A stretch of DNA of 5,192 nt from Christensenella sp. UBA7707 (lineage in GTDB: Bacteria > Bacillota > Clostridia > Christensenellales > CAG-138). Below the pieces are notes generated by a model. The model was not told the origin of the DNA, searched no databases, and saw nothing but the letters and a program-made list of their open reading frames with translations. Both the position numbers and the translations under genes were made by a program. The stretch spans positions 2,570 to 7,761 of the forward strand of contig DLFZ01000229.1 in the NCBI GenBank assembly GCA_002482435.1. Direction: 5' to 3'. How positions within the stretch are numbered: position 1 is the stretch's first letter; each line of letters opens with the position of its first letter. This document shows positions 1 to 5,192 of this stretch, one piece after another.

Positions 1-83
1 ACGAAAAGATCTCCCTCAAACCAGCTTTTTGCCGCGCGTACGGGCAAAAAAACCTGCGCGTCGCTGCGTTCATTGTCCTTCAT
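1..83 (-). CDS. Start of an unrecognised gene (partial, 27 codons visible)
   Basis: An ATG at 83 is preceded by GAGGGG with six nucleotides of spacing, and the frame stays open to the window edge. The visible residues begin MKDNERSDAQVFLPVRAAK and continue SWFEGDLF. The charged, polar start has no signal peptide or membrane segment within the visible part, so it does not look like the start of an ABC permease, which one might expect after a binding protein. It lies 77 nt past the binding-protein stop and beyond the hairpin. Too little is present to assign a family; the good ribosome site is the main support for it being a gene. Confidence 0.5.
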   Translation of the reverse strand, partial: MKDNERSDAQVFLPVRAAKSWFEGDLF

Positions 84-108
84 GGCATACCCCTCTTTCA
101 AGAGAATT

Positions 109-138
109 TCCGCCGTGGAGCCAGAGCTCCACGGCGGA
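109..138 (-). terminator. Strong hairpin after the binding-protein gene, possible partial terminator
   Basis: A perfect 12-bp inverted repeat, TCCGCCGTGGAG (109-120) and CTCCACGGCGGA (127-138), encloses a 6-nt loop, 22 nt past the binding-protein stop. On the transcribed strand the stem is followed by AATTCTCTTG, which is T-rich but not a clean U-tract, so termination is probably incomplete. Such structures after binding-protein genes often let that gene be expressed more than those downstream, by attenuation or by protecting the 3' end. The role here is inferred. Confidence 0.55.
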
Positions 139-160
139 TCGGCTTAACAATAAGGAGAGA

Positions 161-1457
161 TTAACCCACAGGGGCCGTAATGCCGGCTACGGTTTCATCC
201 AGAAGCTGCTGCAGCGCGGTGCCATCGGGGTTGCCCTGCGCAAGAATGTTGCCGAGGGTTTCGGTCGGCGTCCAGTAGTTGCCGCCCACGGAGAGGCTCT
301 GCGCGGAAGCGAACTGGGACTGGGTTGCCAGCGCCGCAACTACGGGGTTGGCCTGTACGCTCTCGGAAGAGGCGGCGTTCACGTTGGAGGGAACGGCGCT
401 GCCGTTGGTGGCTTCGTAGAGGAAAATCTGGTTTTCTTCGTTGGTGAGCCACTCGGCAAGGCGCATCGCCCAGCCCACGTTCTCGGAGTAGGCGTTTACG
501 CCCACGAGCTTATAGCCGTCGAACGAGCCCATCTGCACTTCGCTGCCACCGAGGGTGAAGGTGGGGAGCTTGGTGCAAGCGTAGTTTTCGCCCCAGGCGG
601 TCTGCACGGTGCCGGCGTTCCAGCTGCCGTTAACGCCCGCAACGACGGTACCTTCCTGCACGCCGGTTACAAACGCAGCGTCGTCAAGATTGATGAAGCC
701 CGGGTTGGTGGAGACGTCAAGGATGGCCTGCATCACGTCCGTGCCACCGGTGGTGTTCCAGTCGCAGGTGGTGGAGGTGCCGTCCTCAGCAAGCGCGCAG
801 CCAAAGCCTGCACCCTTGAAGAAGCCATAGAGGTACCAGCCGCTGTTGAGCTGCATGGTGGCCTTCTTGCCCGCGGCGCTCGCGGCTTCCAAAATGCCAG
901 CCCAGGAACCGGCCTGTTCGGCGGTTACATACTGCTTGTTGTAATAGAGGAAGTAGCCGTTGCCGCCCATGGCGGGGTAGGCATAAAGCTTGCCGCCCAC
1001 GGTAGCCGCAAGTACGGCACCAGCTTCGGCACCGCCGTTGGCAGCCGCGATGGCATCCGCGTTTTCAACAGGCTGCAGAGCGCCAGCGTTCACAAGCTCG
1101 CCGGTCTGGTCGTCGGCATAGTAGAATACGTCAGCCGCGGCGGAGATGTCCAGGAGGATGGTGTCCTTCGCGGTGGACTCGGACTGCGCGCCGATTTCGA
1201 TGGTGATGTTGGCTTCATTGGCGTTGGCGGCAATGAAGTTGTCGCACATCGTGCGCAGAGCCGCTTGGAATTCGGGGAGTTCCGATCCCCACAGCGTAAG
1301 GGTGATGCTGGGCTTTTCAGCGGGGGCCGCTTCGGTTTGGGCGGGAGTGGGCGCGGCCGTTTCGGTTACGGGGTTCTCTGCCTCAGGCTGTGCAGCACAG
1401 GCGCACACGGAAAGGACGCATGAGCAGAGCCATAAGGGTTGCTGCAATTTTCTTCAT
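161..1457 (-). CDS. ABC transporter sugar-binding lipoprotein (family 1), frameshift in signal peptide
   Basis: An extracellular solute-binding protein of the MalE-like family 1 captures an oligosaccharide for an ABC importer. From the ATG after AAGGAG the frame reads MKKIAATLMALLM, a classic lipoprotein n- and h-region, but it stops at 1383. The mature protein is in the next frame, which supplies VLSVCACAAQPEAE. Dropping one base near 1418 joins them into a 431-residue lipoprotein with lipobox VCAC (Cys20). A P/A/E-rich spacer follows at about 24-48. Family signs are ITLTLWGSE at 51-59, GAQSESTAKD at 89-98, ADVFYYADDQ at 108-117, YAYPAMGGNGYFLYYNK at 158-174, VAGVNGSWNAG at 272-282 and EWLTNEENQIFLYEATNGS at 335-353. 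The continuous frame alone could start at TTG 1447, but that gives no basic n-region and no ribosome site. Its neighbour GH53 suggests a galacto-oligosaccharide ligand. No permease is seen in the window. Either the gene is broken or a base was miscalled. Confidence 0.85.
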
Positions 1458-1464
1458 CATTGTT

Positions 1465-1470
1465 CTCCTT
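1465..1470 (-). promoter_or_regulatory. Ribosome binding site of the sugar-binding lipoprotein
   Basis: AAGGAG on the minus strand lies 4 nt before the ATG at 1460 and 7 nt before the ATG at 1457. This places initiation at the tandem ATGs in the signal-peptide frame, not at the TTG at 1447, which has only A-rich sequence before it. It is the main argument that the gene contains a frameshift rather than a late start. Confidence 0.75.
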
Positions 1471-1480
1471 CACTTTTTTT

Positions 1481-1510
1481 CTATTTGACTGCGCATTGCG
1501 CAGGAAATAG
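1481..1510 (-). promoter_or_regulatory. Hairpin just upstream of the binding-protein ribosome site
   Basis: An inverted repeat in the GH53/binding-protein gap has an inner perfect arm CTGCGC-ATT-GCGCAG (1489-1503). It is extended by CTATTT (1481-1486) pairing with AAATAG (1505-1510) across a small asymmetric bulge. In the transcribed direction it is followed by a run of seven A and then AAGGAG. The A-run means it is not a standard intrinsic terminator for this strand. It could protect the 5' end of a processed binding-protein transcript or modulate translation. I see no convincing promoter in this 81-nt gap. Confidence 0.45.
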
Positions 1511-1538
1511 CGTTTTACCGCCTCATAGGGATTTTTCG

Positions 1539-2681
1539 TTATTCTTTGCCGCAGGATCGCGCGAACCGTTTGAATTCTAAAAGCGCAGCGTTGGCGTTCC
1601 CGTGATAATCGAAAATACACTGGTTCGCCCATTCGTTTCCACCGGGTTTATGGAGTTCATCCATATAGGCGCGCGCCGCTTGCGTGGCCCATGTGGAACC
1701 CTTTAAAGGAAGCCACGCGGGCTCCCAGTAATATACGCCCTTGCCGCGTCCGCCGTGGAGGTTTTTTACGAGGTTCAAAAGTTCCCGCACAAACGCTATC
1801 TGCCCTTCCATGCTAAGCGGATAAGGCGCGTCGCTGCCGTCGTAGCACTTGAGCGAATCGTTGATGACAAGGTTCGCGCCTTCAAGTGAAGGGTCAAAAT
1901 GCTCCGAAGTGAACGCGTAGGCGGTTTCCACCACCATAACGTCCTTGTCATAGCGGCGGATCATGTCGTTGAGGTTGTTTTGAAGGTTTTCAAAATTGCC
2001 GTGCCAGTACGGGTAGTACGACGCGCCGATCACGTCAAAATCCGCACCGCGTGATAGGATCTCATCGAACCATTCGCGCCACACGGCGTTGTCGCCGCTG
2101 CGCTCAAGATGGAGCATGATCTTTGCGTCGCCGCTTTCGCGCACGGCCTTGCACCCGGCGTTCACAAGGCGGGAAAGCCCAAAATAGCCTTCGCGCTTTT
2201 AACCGGGTTCGGGGTCTGATAGCCTGCCGTAAGGCCAAAGCATGCCGTTTGTAATCTCGTTGCCGACCTGCACCATATCGGGCTTAAGCCCCGCCTCCTT
2301 CAAGCAAAGAAGCGTGGCGCGCGTATATTCGTAAACTCGTTGACAAAGCTCATCCAATTCAAGTTTCGCCCACGCCTTGGGCGGAAGCTGGCGGCTAGGA
2401 TCGCACCAAAAATCGCTATAATGAACGTCGAGCAAAAACCGCATGCCTTTTGCGCGCGCGCGCCGCGCAAGGCGCATGACACACGCAAGATCGCAATTTC
2501 CCGCACCATAAGGCTCACCCTCTTCTGAAAACGGGTTTACCCAAAGCCTGATGCGCGCGGCATTTATGCCGTTTTGCGAGAGGATTTCAACAAGGTCGCC
2601 CGATCTTTCGTTTTGGCGGAAGGTACCGCCTAAGGCTTCGGTTTCCTCCAATGAGGAAAAATCCATTCCGAGGTCAAACAT
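1539..2681 (-). pseudogene. GH53 endo-beta-1,4-galactanase interrupted by an in-frame TAA
   Basis: Glycoside hydrolase family 53 (clan GH-A, retaining) cleaves internal beta-1,4 bonds in galactan and arabinogalactan I. Family hallmarks run in order: GMDFSSLEE at 5-13, NGINAARIRLWVNP at 37-50, LLDVHYSDFWCDP at 83-95, MVQVGNEITNGMLWP at 136-150 with the acid/base Glu142, IGASYYPYWHG at 218-228, DVMVVETAYA at 247-256 with the probable nucleophile Glu252, and GVYYWEPAWLP near the C-terminus. The frame has 380 codons before its terminal TAA, about the size of a GH53 catalytic domain. Codon 161 (2201-2199) is TAA, and the same frame continues immediately with KREGYFGLSRLVNAGCKAV. There is no frameshift, only one nonsense codon. 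The truncated 160-residue product would lack the nucleophile. A GTG restart at 2165 has no good ribosome site. There is no signal peptide, which is unusual for this endo-acting family. The start is the ATG after GGGAGG. Alternatives are a sequencing error or a true pseudogene; programmed readthrough of TAA is unlikely. Confidence 0.87.
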
Positions 2682-2682
2682 T

Positions 2683-2898
2683 TCAATCCTCCCAGGCGGT
2701 GATACGCGTGAGCATGCTGCGGTAGCGGAAACGTGCCATTTGGTTTTTTTTGAGCACATCCTCTTCCTTGCCGCAGTAGCAGCAACGAATGCAGTAATAC
2801 TCCCCCTTGTTGGGGTCGTAAAACATATCCATGTCGATGTCGCGCATAAAGCACGACGGACAACGGTAGTTCAGTTTTCCTTTGCCAGACTGAGCCAT
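2683..2898 (-). CDS. Small cysteine-rich zinc-ribbon-like protein (71 aa)
   Basis: A 71-residue protein starting MAQSGKGKLNYRCPSC. Cysteines are at 13, 16, 36, 39, 40 and 42. The CPSC knuckle, 19 residues, then CIRCCYC gives two CxxC-type pairs expected to hold one zinc ion, as in zinc ribbons. Between the knuckles is an acidic/aromatic stretch (DIDMDMFYDPNKGEYY). The tail is basic (KKNQMARFRYRS), which could bind RNA, DNA or a partner protein. AAGGAG at 2915-2910 lies 11 nt before the ATG, inside the 3' end of the 609-residue gene. The TGA stop leaves a single nucleotide before the GH53 ATG. This packing, with 28 nt overlap upstream and 1 nt gap downstream, argues for a real, co-translated gene rather than a chance frame. 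A longer version extending to 3075 only adds a shadow of the neighbour. I do not recognise a named family; the role is unknown. Confidence 0.75.
   Translation of the reverse strand: MAQSGKGKLNYRCPSCFMRDIDMDMFYDPNKGEYYCIRCCYCGKEEDVLKKNQMARFRYRSMLTRITAWED
2688..2693 (-). promoter_or_regulatory. Ribosome binding site of the GH53 gene
   Basis: The minus strand reads GGGAGG, six nucleotides before the ATG at 2681, inside the last codons of the zinc-ribbon gene. It decides the GH53 start over the upstream start of the same frame at 2759, which would add 26 residues unlike the family. Confidence 0.7.
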
Positions 2899-4700
2899 GT
2901 GACAAGCGTCTCCTTTTCGCCTCGTTGCGCCTCCATCCCCAAGGTGAACATGGGGGAAAACGCGTAGCCTTCGCGGATGAACGCGCAGCCTTCCCCTTCC
3001 ACGCTGAGCGCCGTGTTGATTTGTGGCACGACCGCCCGCGCGTAAGAAGCGCTGTCCATCGCCGCTTCGCGGCACTTGTATGCGTATTCTATGGTTTCCT
3101 CGCGACCCTTGCCGTCGCCCACCGAAAGTACAATGCCAGTCATATCCTCGGGGTATTCGGTGGTGCCGTAGCAGGCGGTTACATATTCCCGTATGGTCAG
3201 CTTTGCGTCCGGCTCGCTCACGGAAAGCACATTTCGCCTTACTTCAATTTTAGAGCTTCCCTCCACAAAACGGTAAACGGTTTGAATGGAAGCAGTTACC
3301 CCGCTAAGCACAACCTCCACCGGGTCGAGCGTTACAACGCGCGTATTGCCTTCCTCGGAGAAGTGCGCTTTGGTGCGGCACAGGCAAAGATCCGTTTCCT
3401 CGCCGCCGTAGGCAACTTTTGCGCTCTTCACAGTGCCTTCGCCCGCATAATGGGTAAAATACCCCGCGCGGTAGTTTGCTTGAATTAAAAATGGATAGCT
3501 CACATCCTGCACATGCTTTGTGCCGATGCCCACCGGAATTTCAAGCTTGGCGGCGTAAGGGCGCAAGTCAATGATCGCACCACCCTGGTTCATATCGAGC
3601 GTTAAGCGCATGTACGGGTCGCAGTACCAGAAATGCTGCTTCTGTGAACCGTAGAGGATGTCGCGCCAGAGCGCACACTCGGGCTGCTCGTACGTGTGCG
3701 TTTCGCGGTAATGATCGGCAAATTCGGCCATCGTCATATCCACAAGAAGGCCGTTTTCCTTAAGCGCGGCGTAATAGGCCATACCGTCTTCATAGCTTTT
3801 TACAAGCAGTGAATGCGGTGCTTCCCAGCGGCCAAGCTTGTTGAGCCAGCCCGGCCCCACGAACATCATGTTGTAACAGAAGCCGCGGTTGTAACGGGCA
3901 AGGTGGCGGTACTGGTCAATGAGGTTATAAAGATAGGGGTACTGATCGCCCTCATAGATCATGCCGCGCAGCACGTTTTGCGGATGCGTGCCGAAATTGG
4001 AGCCGTTGCCGTCGTAGCAGGCGATGAGATCGCGCGAAAGGTGCGGAATGGCCACAATGCCACTGTCCTCTGCTTCGTTGGCAGCGGGCGCGTGCGTATT
4101 TTGCTTGGAAGGGATCCACGGGTTCCACGGGCCGCCGTCCATGAGGGTGTACCAGGAATTGTTGCAGGTATGGTACGCCTTTGGGCCTTCCTCAAAGCAG
4201 GTTGCGACTGCGCATTTGACAGAAGGGTAGTTTTCCTTGATGTGGTTGATCAAAAACGCGTCGAGGTAGTAAGAGCCCGTCGATTCCGGATAAAAGCCGA
4301 AGCGCTCAAAAAACAGCTCAAACACATCGTGTACGATGGCGATTTTATCCTCTTTCGAGAACATCCAGATGCAAAAATCCTTGGTTTTGTACTTTTCGCG
4401 GAACTGCTCGCACGGAAGCCCCAAAAGCGTAAGGGAAATTTCGTCGCCGTACGCCGCGTGGTGCTCCTTGGCAAGCGCGACCGCCTCGTCGTTGAAAAGC
4501 GATGCGTAGGTCATCTGGATGGTGGTCTTGATGCCGTTTTTGTGCGCGATTTCCTGCTGGAGGCGAAAAATATCCAGCGACTCTTGGAGAAGCGCACCGT
4601 GCCCGCCCGTGCCGTTGCCGTCGTTTTTCATGGCGGTTTCGGCGTATTCGGGAACCATTTCCGGGCGGTGGATCACGTTGAGGATAAGCTTGTCGGCCAT
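2871..4700 (-). CDS. Uncharacterised two-domain protein, carbohydrate-active-enzyme-like (609 aa)
   Basis: An intact 609-residue protein without signal peptide or membrane segment, so probably cytosolic. The many cysteines (about 14) fit a reducing compartment. I do not recognise the family with confidence. Residues 1-340 alternate predicted strands and helices as in a (beta/alpha) barrel of glycoside hydrolase/deacetylase type: LILNVIHRPEM at 5-15, IKTTIQMTYASLF at 57-69, EISLTLLGLP at 87-96, FGFYPESTGSYYLDAFLI at 134-151, a region rich in G, W and P at 187-200, and AIPHLSRDLIACYDGNG at 217-233. Residues about 355-609 are strand-rich, like the beta-sandwich domains that follow catalytic barrels. 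Candidate active-site residues are H11, H34, E139, H220, D224 and D230, but this is inference. The start is the ATG at 4700; only a weak GGGA precedes it, and no better in-frame start exists upstream. The stop is TGA. Its 3' end overlaps the zinc-ribbon gene by 28 nt. It lies between a LacI regulator and a GH53 gene, which suggests a role in sugar processing. Confidence 0.8.
   Translation of the reverse strand: MADKLILNVIHRPEMVPEYAETAMKNDGNGTGGHGALLQESLDIFRLQQEIAHKNGIKTTIQMTYASLFNDEAVALAKEHHAAYGDEISLTLLGLPCEQFREKYKTKDFCIWMFSKEDKIAIVHDVFELFFERFGFYPESTGSYYLDAFLINHIKENYPSVKCAVATCFEEGPKAYHTCNNSWYTLMDGGPWNPWIPSKQNTHAPAANEAEDSGIVAIPHLSRDLIACYDGNGSNFGTHPQNVLRGMIYEGDQYPYLYNLIDQYRHLARYNRGFCYNMMFVGPGWLNKLGRWEAPHSLLVKSYEDGMAYYAALKENGLLVDMTMAEFADHYRETHTYEQPECALWRDILYGSQKQHFWYCDPYMRLTLDMNQGGAIIDLRPYAAKLEIPVGIGTKHVQDVSYPFLIQANYRAGYFTHYAGEGTVKSAKVAYGGEETDLCLCRTKAHFSEEGNTRVVTLDPVEVVLSGVTASIQTVYRFVEGSSKIEVRRNVLSVSEPDAKLTIREYVTACYGTTEYPEDMTGIVLSVGDGKGREETIEYAYKCREAAMDSASYARAVVPQINTALSVEGEGCAFIREGYAFSPMFTLGMEAQRGEKETLVTWLSLAKEN
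2910..2915 (-). promoter_or_regulatory. Ribosome binding site of the zinc-ribbon gene
   Basis: On the minus strand this reads AAGGAG, 11 nt before the ATG at 2898. It sits within the last codons of the 609-residue gene, so translation of the small gene probably depends on ribosomes finishing the upstream one. It supports the short 71-residue start over the longer frame. Confidence 0.6.
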
Positions 4701-4745
4701 AATCGAATTCCCAATCTTTGTTGATATGCGTGCGTTTTGCCGCCG

Positions 4746-5192
4746 CTATGATTCGTGATAGGTTAGAATTTGGTGAGGAACGAAGGTTTTTTGGGGAACG
4801 GGCTCGCGCTCAAGCAGGTTTATGAGCGTTTCTCCTGCCAGTACACCATAGCTTCGCACGTCCACATCCACCACAAAATTCACCTGCGGAAGGTTTTTTA
4901 AAGGATCGCTGTTATAAAATGAGGAAACGTGAACATCTCTGTTCGTGCCAAGCTGCTCCACCGCTTTTACACAAATGTAATCGTCTCCACAAAGAATATG
5001 CTCGGCACCCGCTTCAACCGCGCTTTGGCACGCCTCGCGCACAGCCTTGCCCCCATCCACATCCGTATACACAAGCGCTTCTTCAAGCGGCCTCTTGGCC
5101 TCGAGAAACGCGGCGGCAAACCCGTCGTACCTGTTTTTGTTGACGATGTAGCGAAGGTTTCCCACGATGAGTGCCACACGCCCGCGCGTTTG
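4746..5192 (-). CDS. LacI-family transcriptional regulator, C-terminal part (partial at window edge)
   Basis: The last 148 residues of a sugar-responsive repressor-type regulator are present; the DNA-binding helix-turn-helix and the first half of the effector domain lie beyond the window. The visible start, reading QTRGRVALIVGN, is the beta-strand that opens a subdomain in the periplasmic-binding-protein-like fold. It is followed by NRYDGFAAAF, then HILCGDDYICVKAVEQL (the usual 'G-D-D then helix' step). Next come VHVSSFYNSDPL, VDVDVRSYGVLAGETLINLL and the C-terminal HES, all typical of LacI/GalR members. The GTG at 5177 is an internal valine, because the frame stays open to the edge. It ends with TAG. 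It lies 45 nt upstream of the 609-residue gene on the same strand, so it is probably the local regulator of this sugar cluster. The inducer cannot be read from the sequence; a galactose-containing oligosaccharide is a guess from context. Confidence 0.88.
   Translation of the reverse strand, partial: QTRGRVALIVGNLRYIVNKNRYDGFAAAFLEAKRPLEEALVYTDVDGGKAVREACQSAVEAGAEHILCGDDYICVKAVEQLGTNRDVHVSSFYNSDPLKNLPQVNFVVDVDVRSYGVLAGETLINLLEREPVPQKTFVPHQILTYHES

Noticed and set aside
29..1423. A 464-residue open frame on the plus strand
   Set aside because: It lies antisense to the binding-protein gene, which has clear family motifs. The plus-strand protein is a low-complexity Gly/Ala/Val product of the opposite strand's codon bias, with no recognisable motif.
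161..1447. TTG at 1447 as the true start of the binding protein
   Set aside because: The TTG has no ribosome site, and the resulting N-terminus (MQQPLWLCSC) lacks the basic residues of a signal peptide. AAGGAG with tandem ATGs just upstream encodes a much better signal start in another frame.
1366..1632. An 88-residue minus-strand frame spanning the gap before the binding protein
   Set aside because: It runs through the GH53 end, the hairpin and the signal-peptide region in a third frame, with no ribosome site and no motif.
1539..2165. The second half of GH53 as an independent gene starting at GTG 2165
   Set aside because: It is the in-frame continuation of the same GH53 domain, and no ribosome site stands before the GTG. 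A stand-alone half barrel would lack the acid/base residue.
2199..2201. TAA as a recoded sense codon
   Set aside because: The same gene and the binding-protein gene both end in TAA, and no recoding signal is evident; an ochre mutation or sequencing error is the simpler reading.
2683..3075. A 130-residue version of the zinc-ribbon protein
   Set aside because: The extra 59 residues are an Arg/Gly/His-rich out-of-frame reading of the 609-residue gene. The ATG at 2898 has its own AAGGAG and starts just before the conserved-looking part.
3813..4724. A 303-residue open frame on the plus strand
   Set aside because: It is antisense to the 609-residue gene, rich in V, A and R, with no family motif and no convincing ribosome site; it is a shadow of the GC-rich coding strand.
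4746..5177. GTG at 5177 as the start of the regulator
   Set aside because: The frame is open upstream to the window edge, and the residues before the GTG (QTRGR) fit a continuing LacI-type effector domain, so the gene is simply truncated by the window.

Overview
All supported genes in this window lie on the minus strand, so the locus reads from high to low coordinates. GC content is moderate to high. Ribosome binding sites are of the AAGGAG/GGGAGG type. The window has a LacI-family regulator, a lipoprotein-type ABC sugar-binding protein with a 'VCAC' lipobox, and a GH53 enzyme. Together these suggest a Firmicute of class Clostridia, plausibly a gut or other plant-polysaccharide-degrading species. 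That placement is inference from style and gene content, not from a marker gene.

Layout in transcription order: (1) 5192-4746, the C-terminal effector domain of a LacI-family regulator, cut by the window edge. (2) 4700-2871, a 609-residue cytosolic protein that I cannot assign to a named family. It looks like a barrel domain plus a beta-rich domain, in the general style of carbohydrate-active enzymes. (3) 2898-2683, a 71-residue cysteine-rich, zinc-ribbon-like protein overlapping the end of the previous gene by 28 nt. (4) 2681-1539, a GH53 endo-beta-1,4-galactanase starting 1 nt after the small gene. It carries an in-frame TAA at 2201-2199 that separates its two catalytic glutamates. (5) 1457-161, an extracellular sugar-binding lipoprotein of an ABC importer. 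Its signal peptide and mature domain lie in different reading frames, with a 1-nt discrepancy near 1418. (6) 83-1, the start of an unrecognised gene.

Read together, this looks like a regulated cluster for sensing, importing and processing a galactose-containing oligosaccharide, probably derived from beta-1,4-galactan (pectin type I side chains). The substrate rests on the GH53 family assignment alone. Genes 2-4 are tightly packed with translational-coupling geometry. The binding-protein gene follows an 81-nt gap containing a hairpin, and a second strong hairpin follows it.

The two most notable points are the paired lesions in the galactanase and the binding protein, which mean either decay or base-calling error, and the coupled trio of 609-residue protein, zinc-ribbon microprotein and signal-less GH53. 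I see no tRNA, rRNA, CRISPR array, insertion sequence or phage signature.
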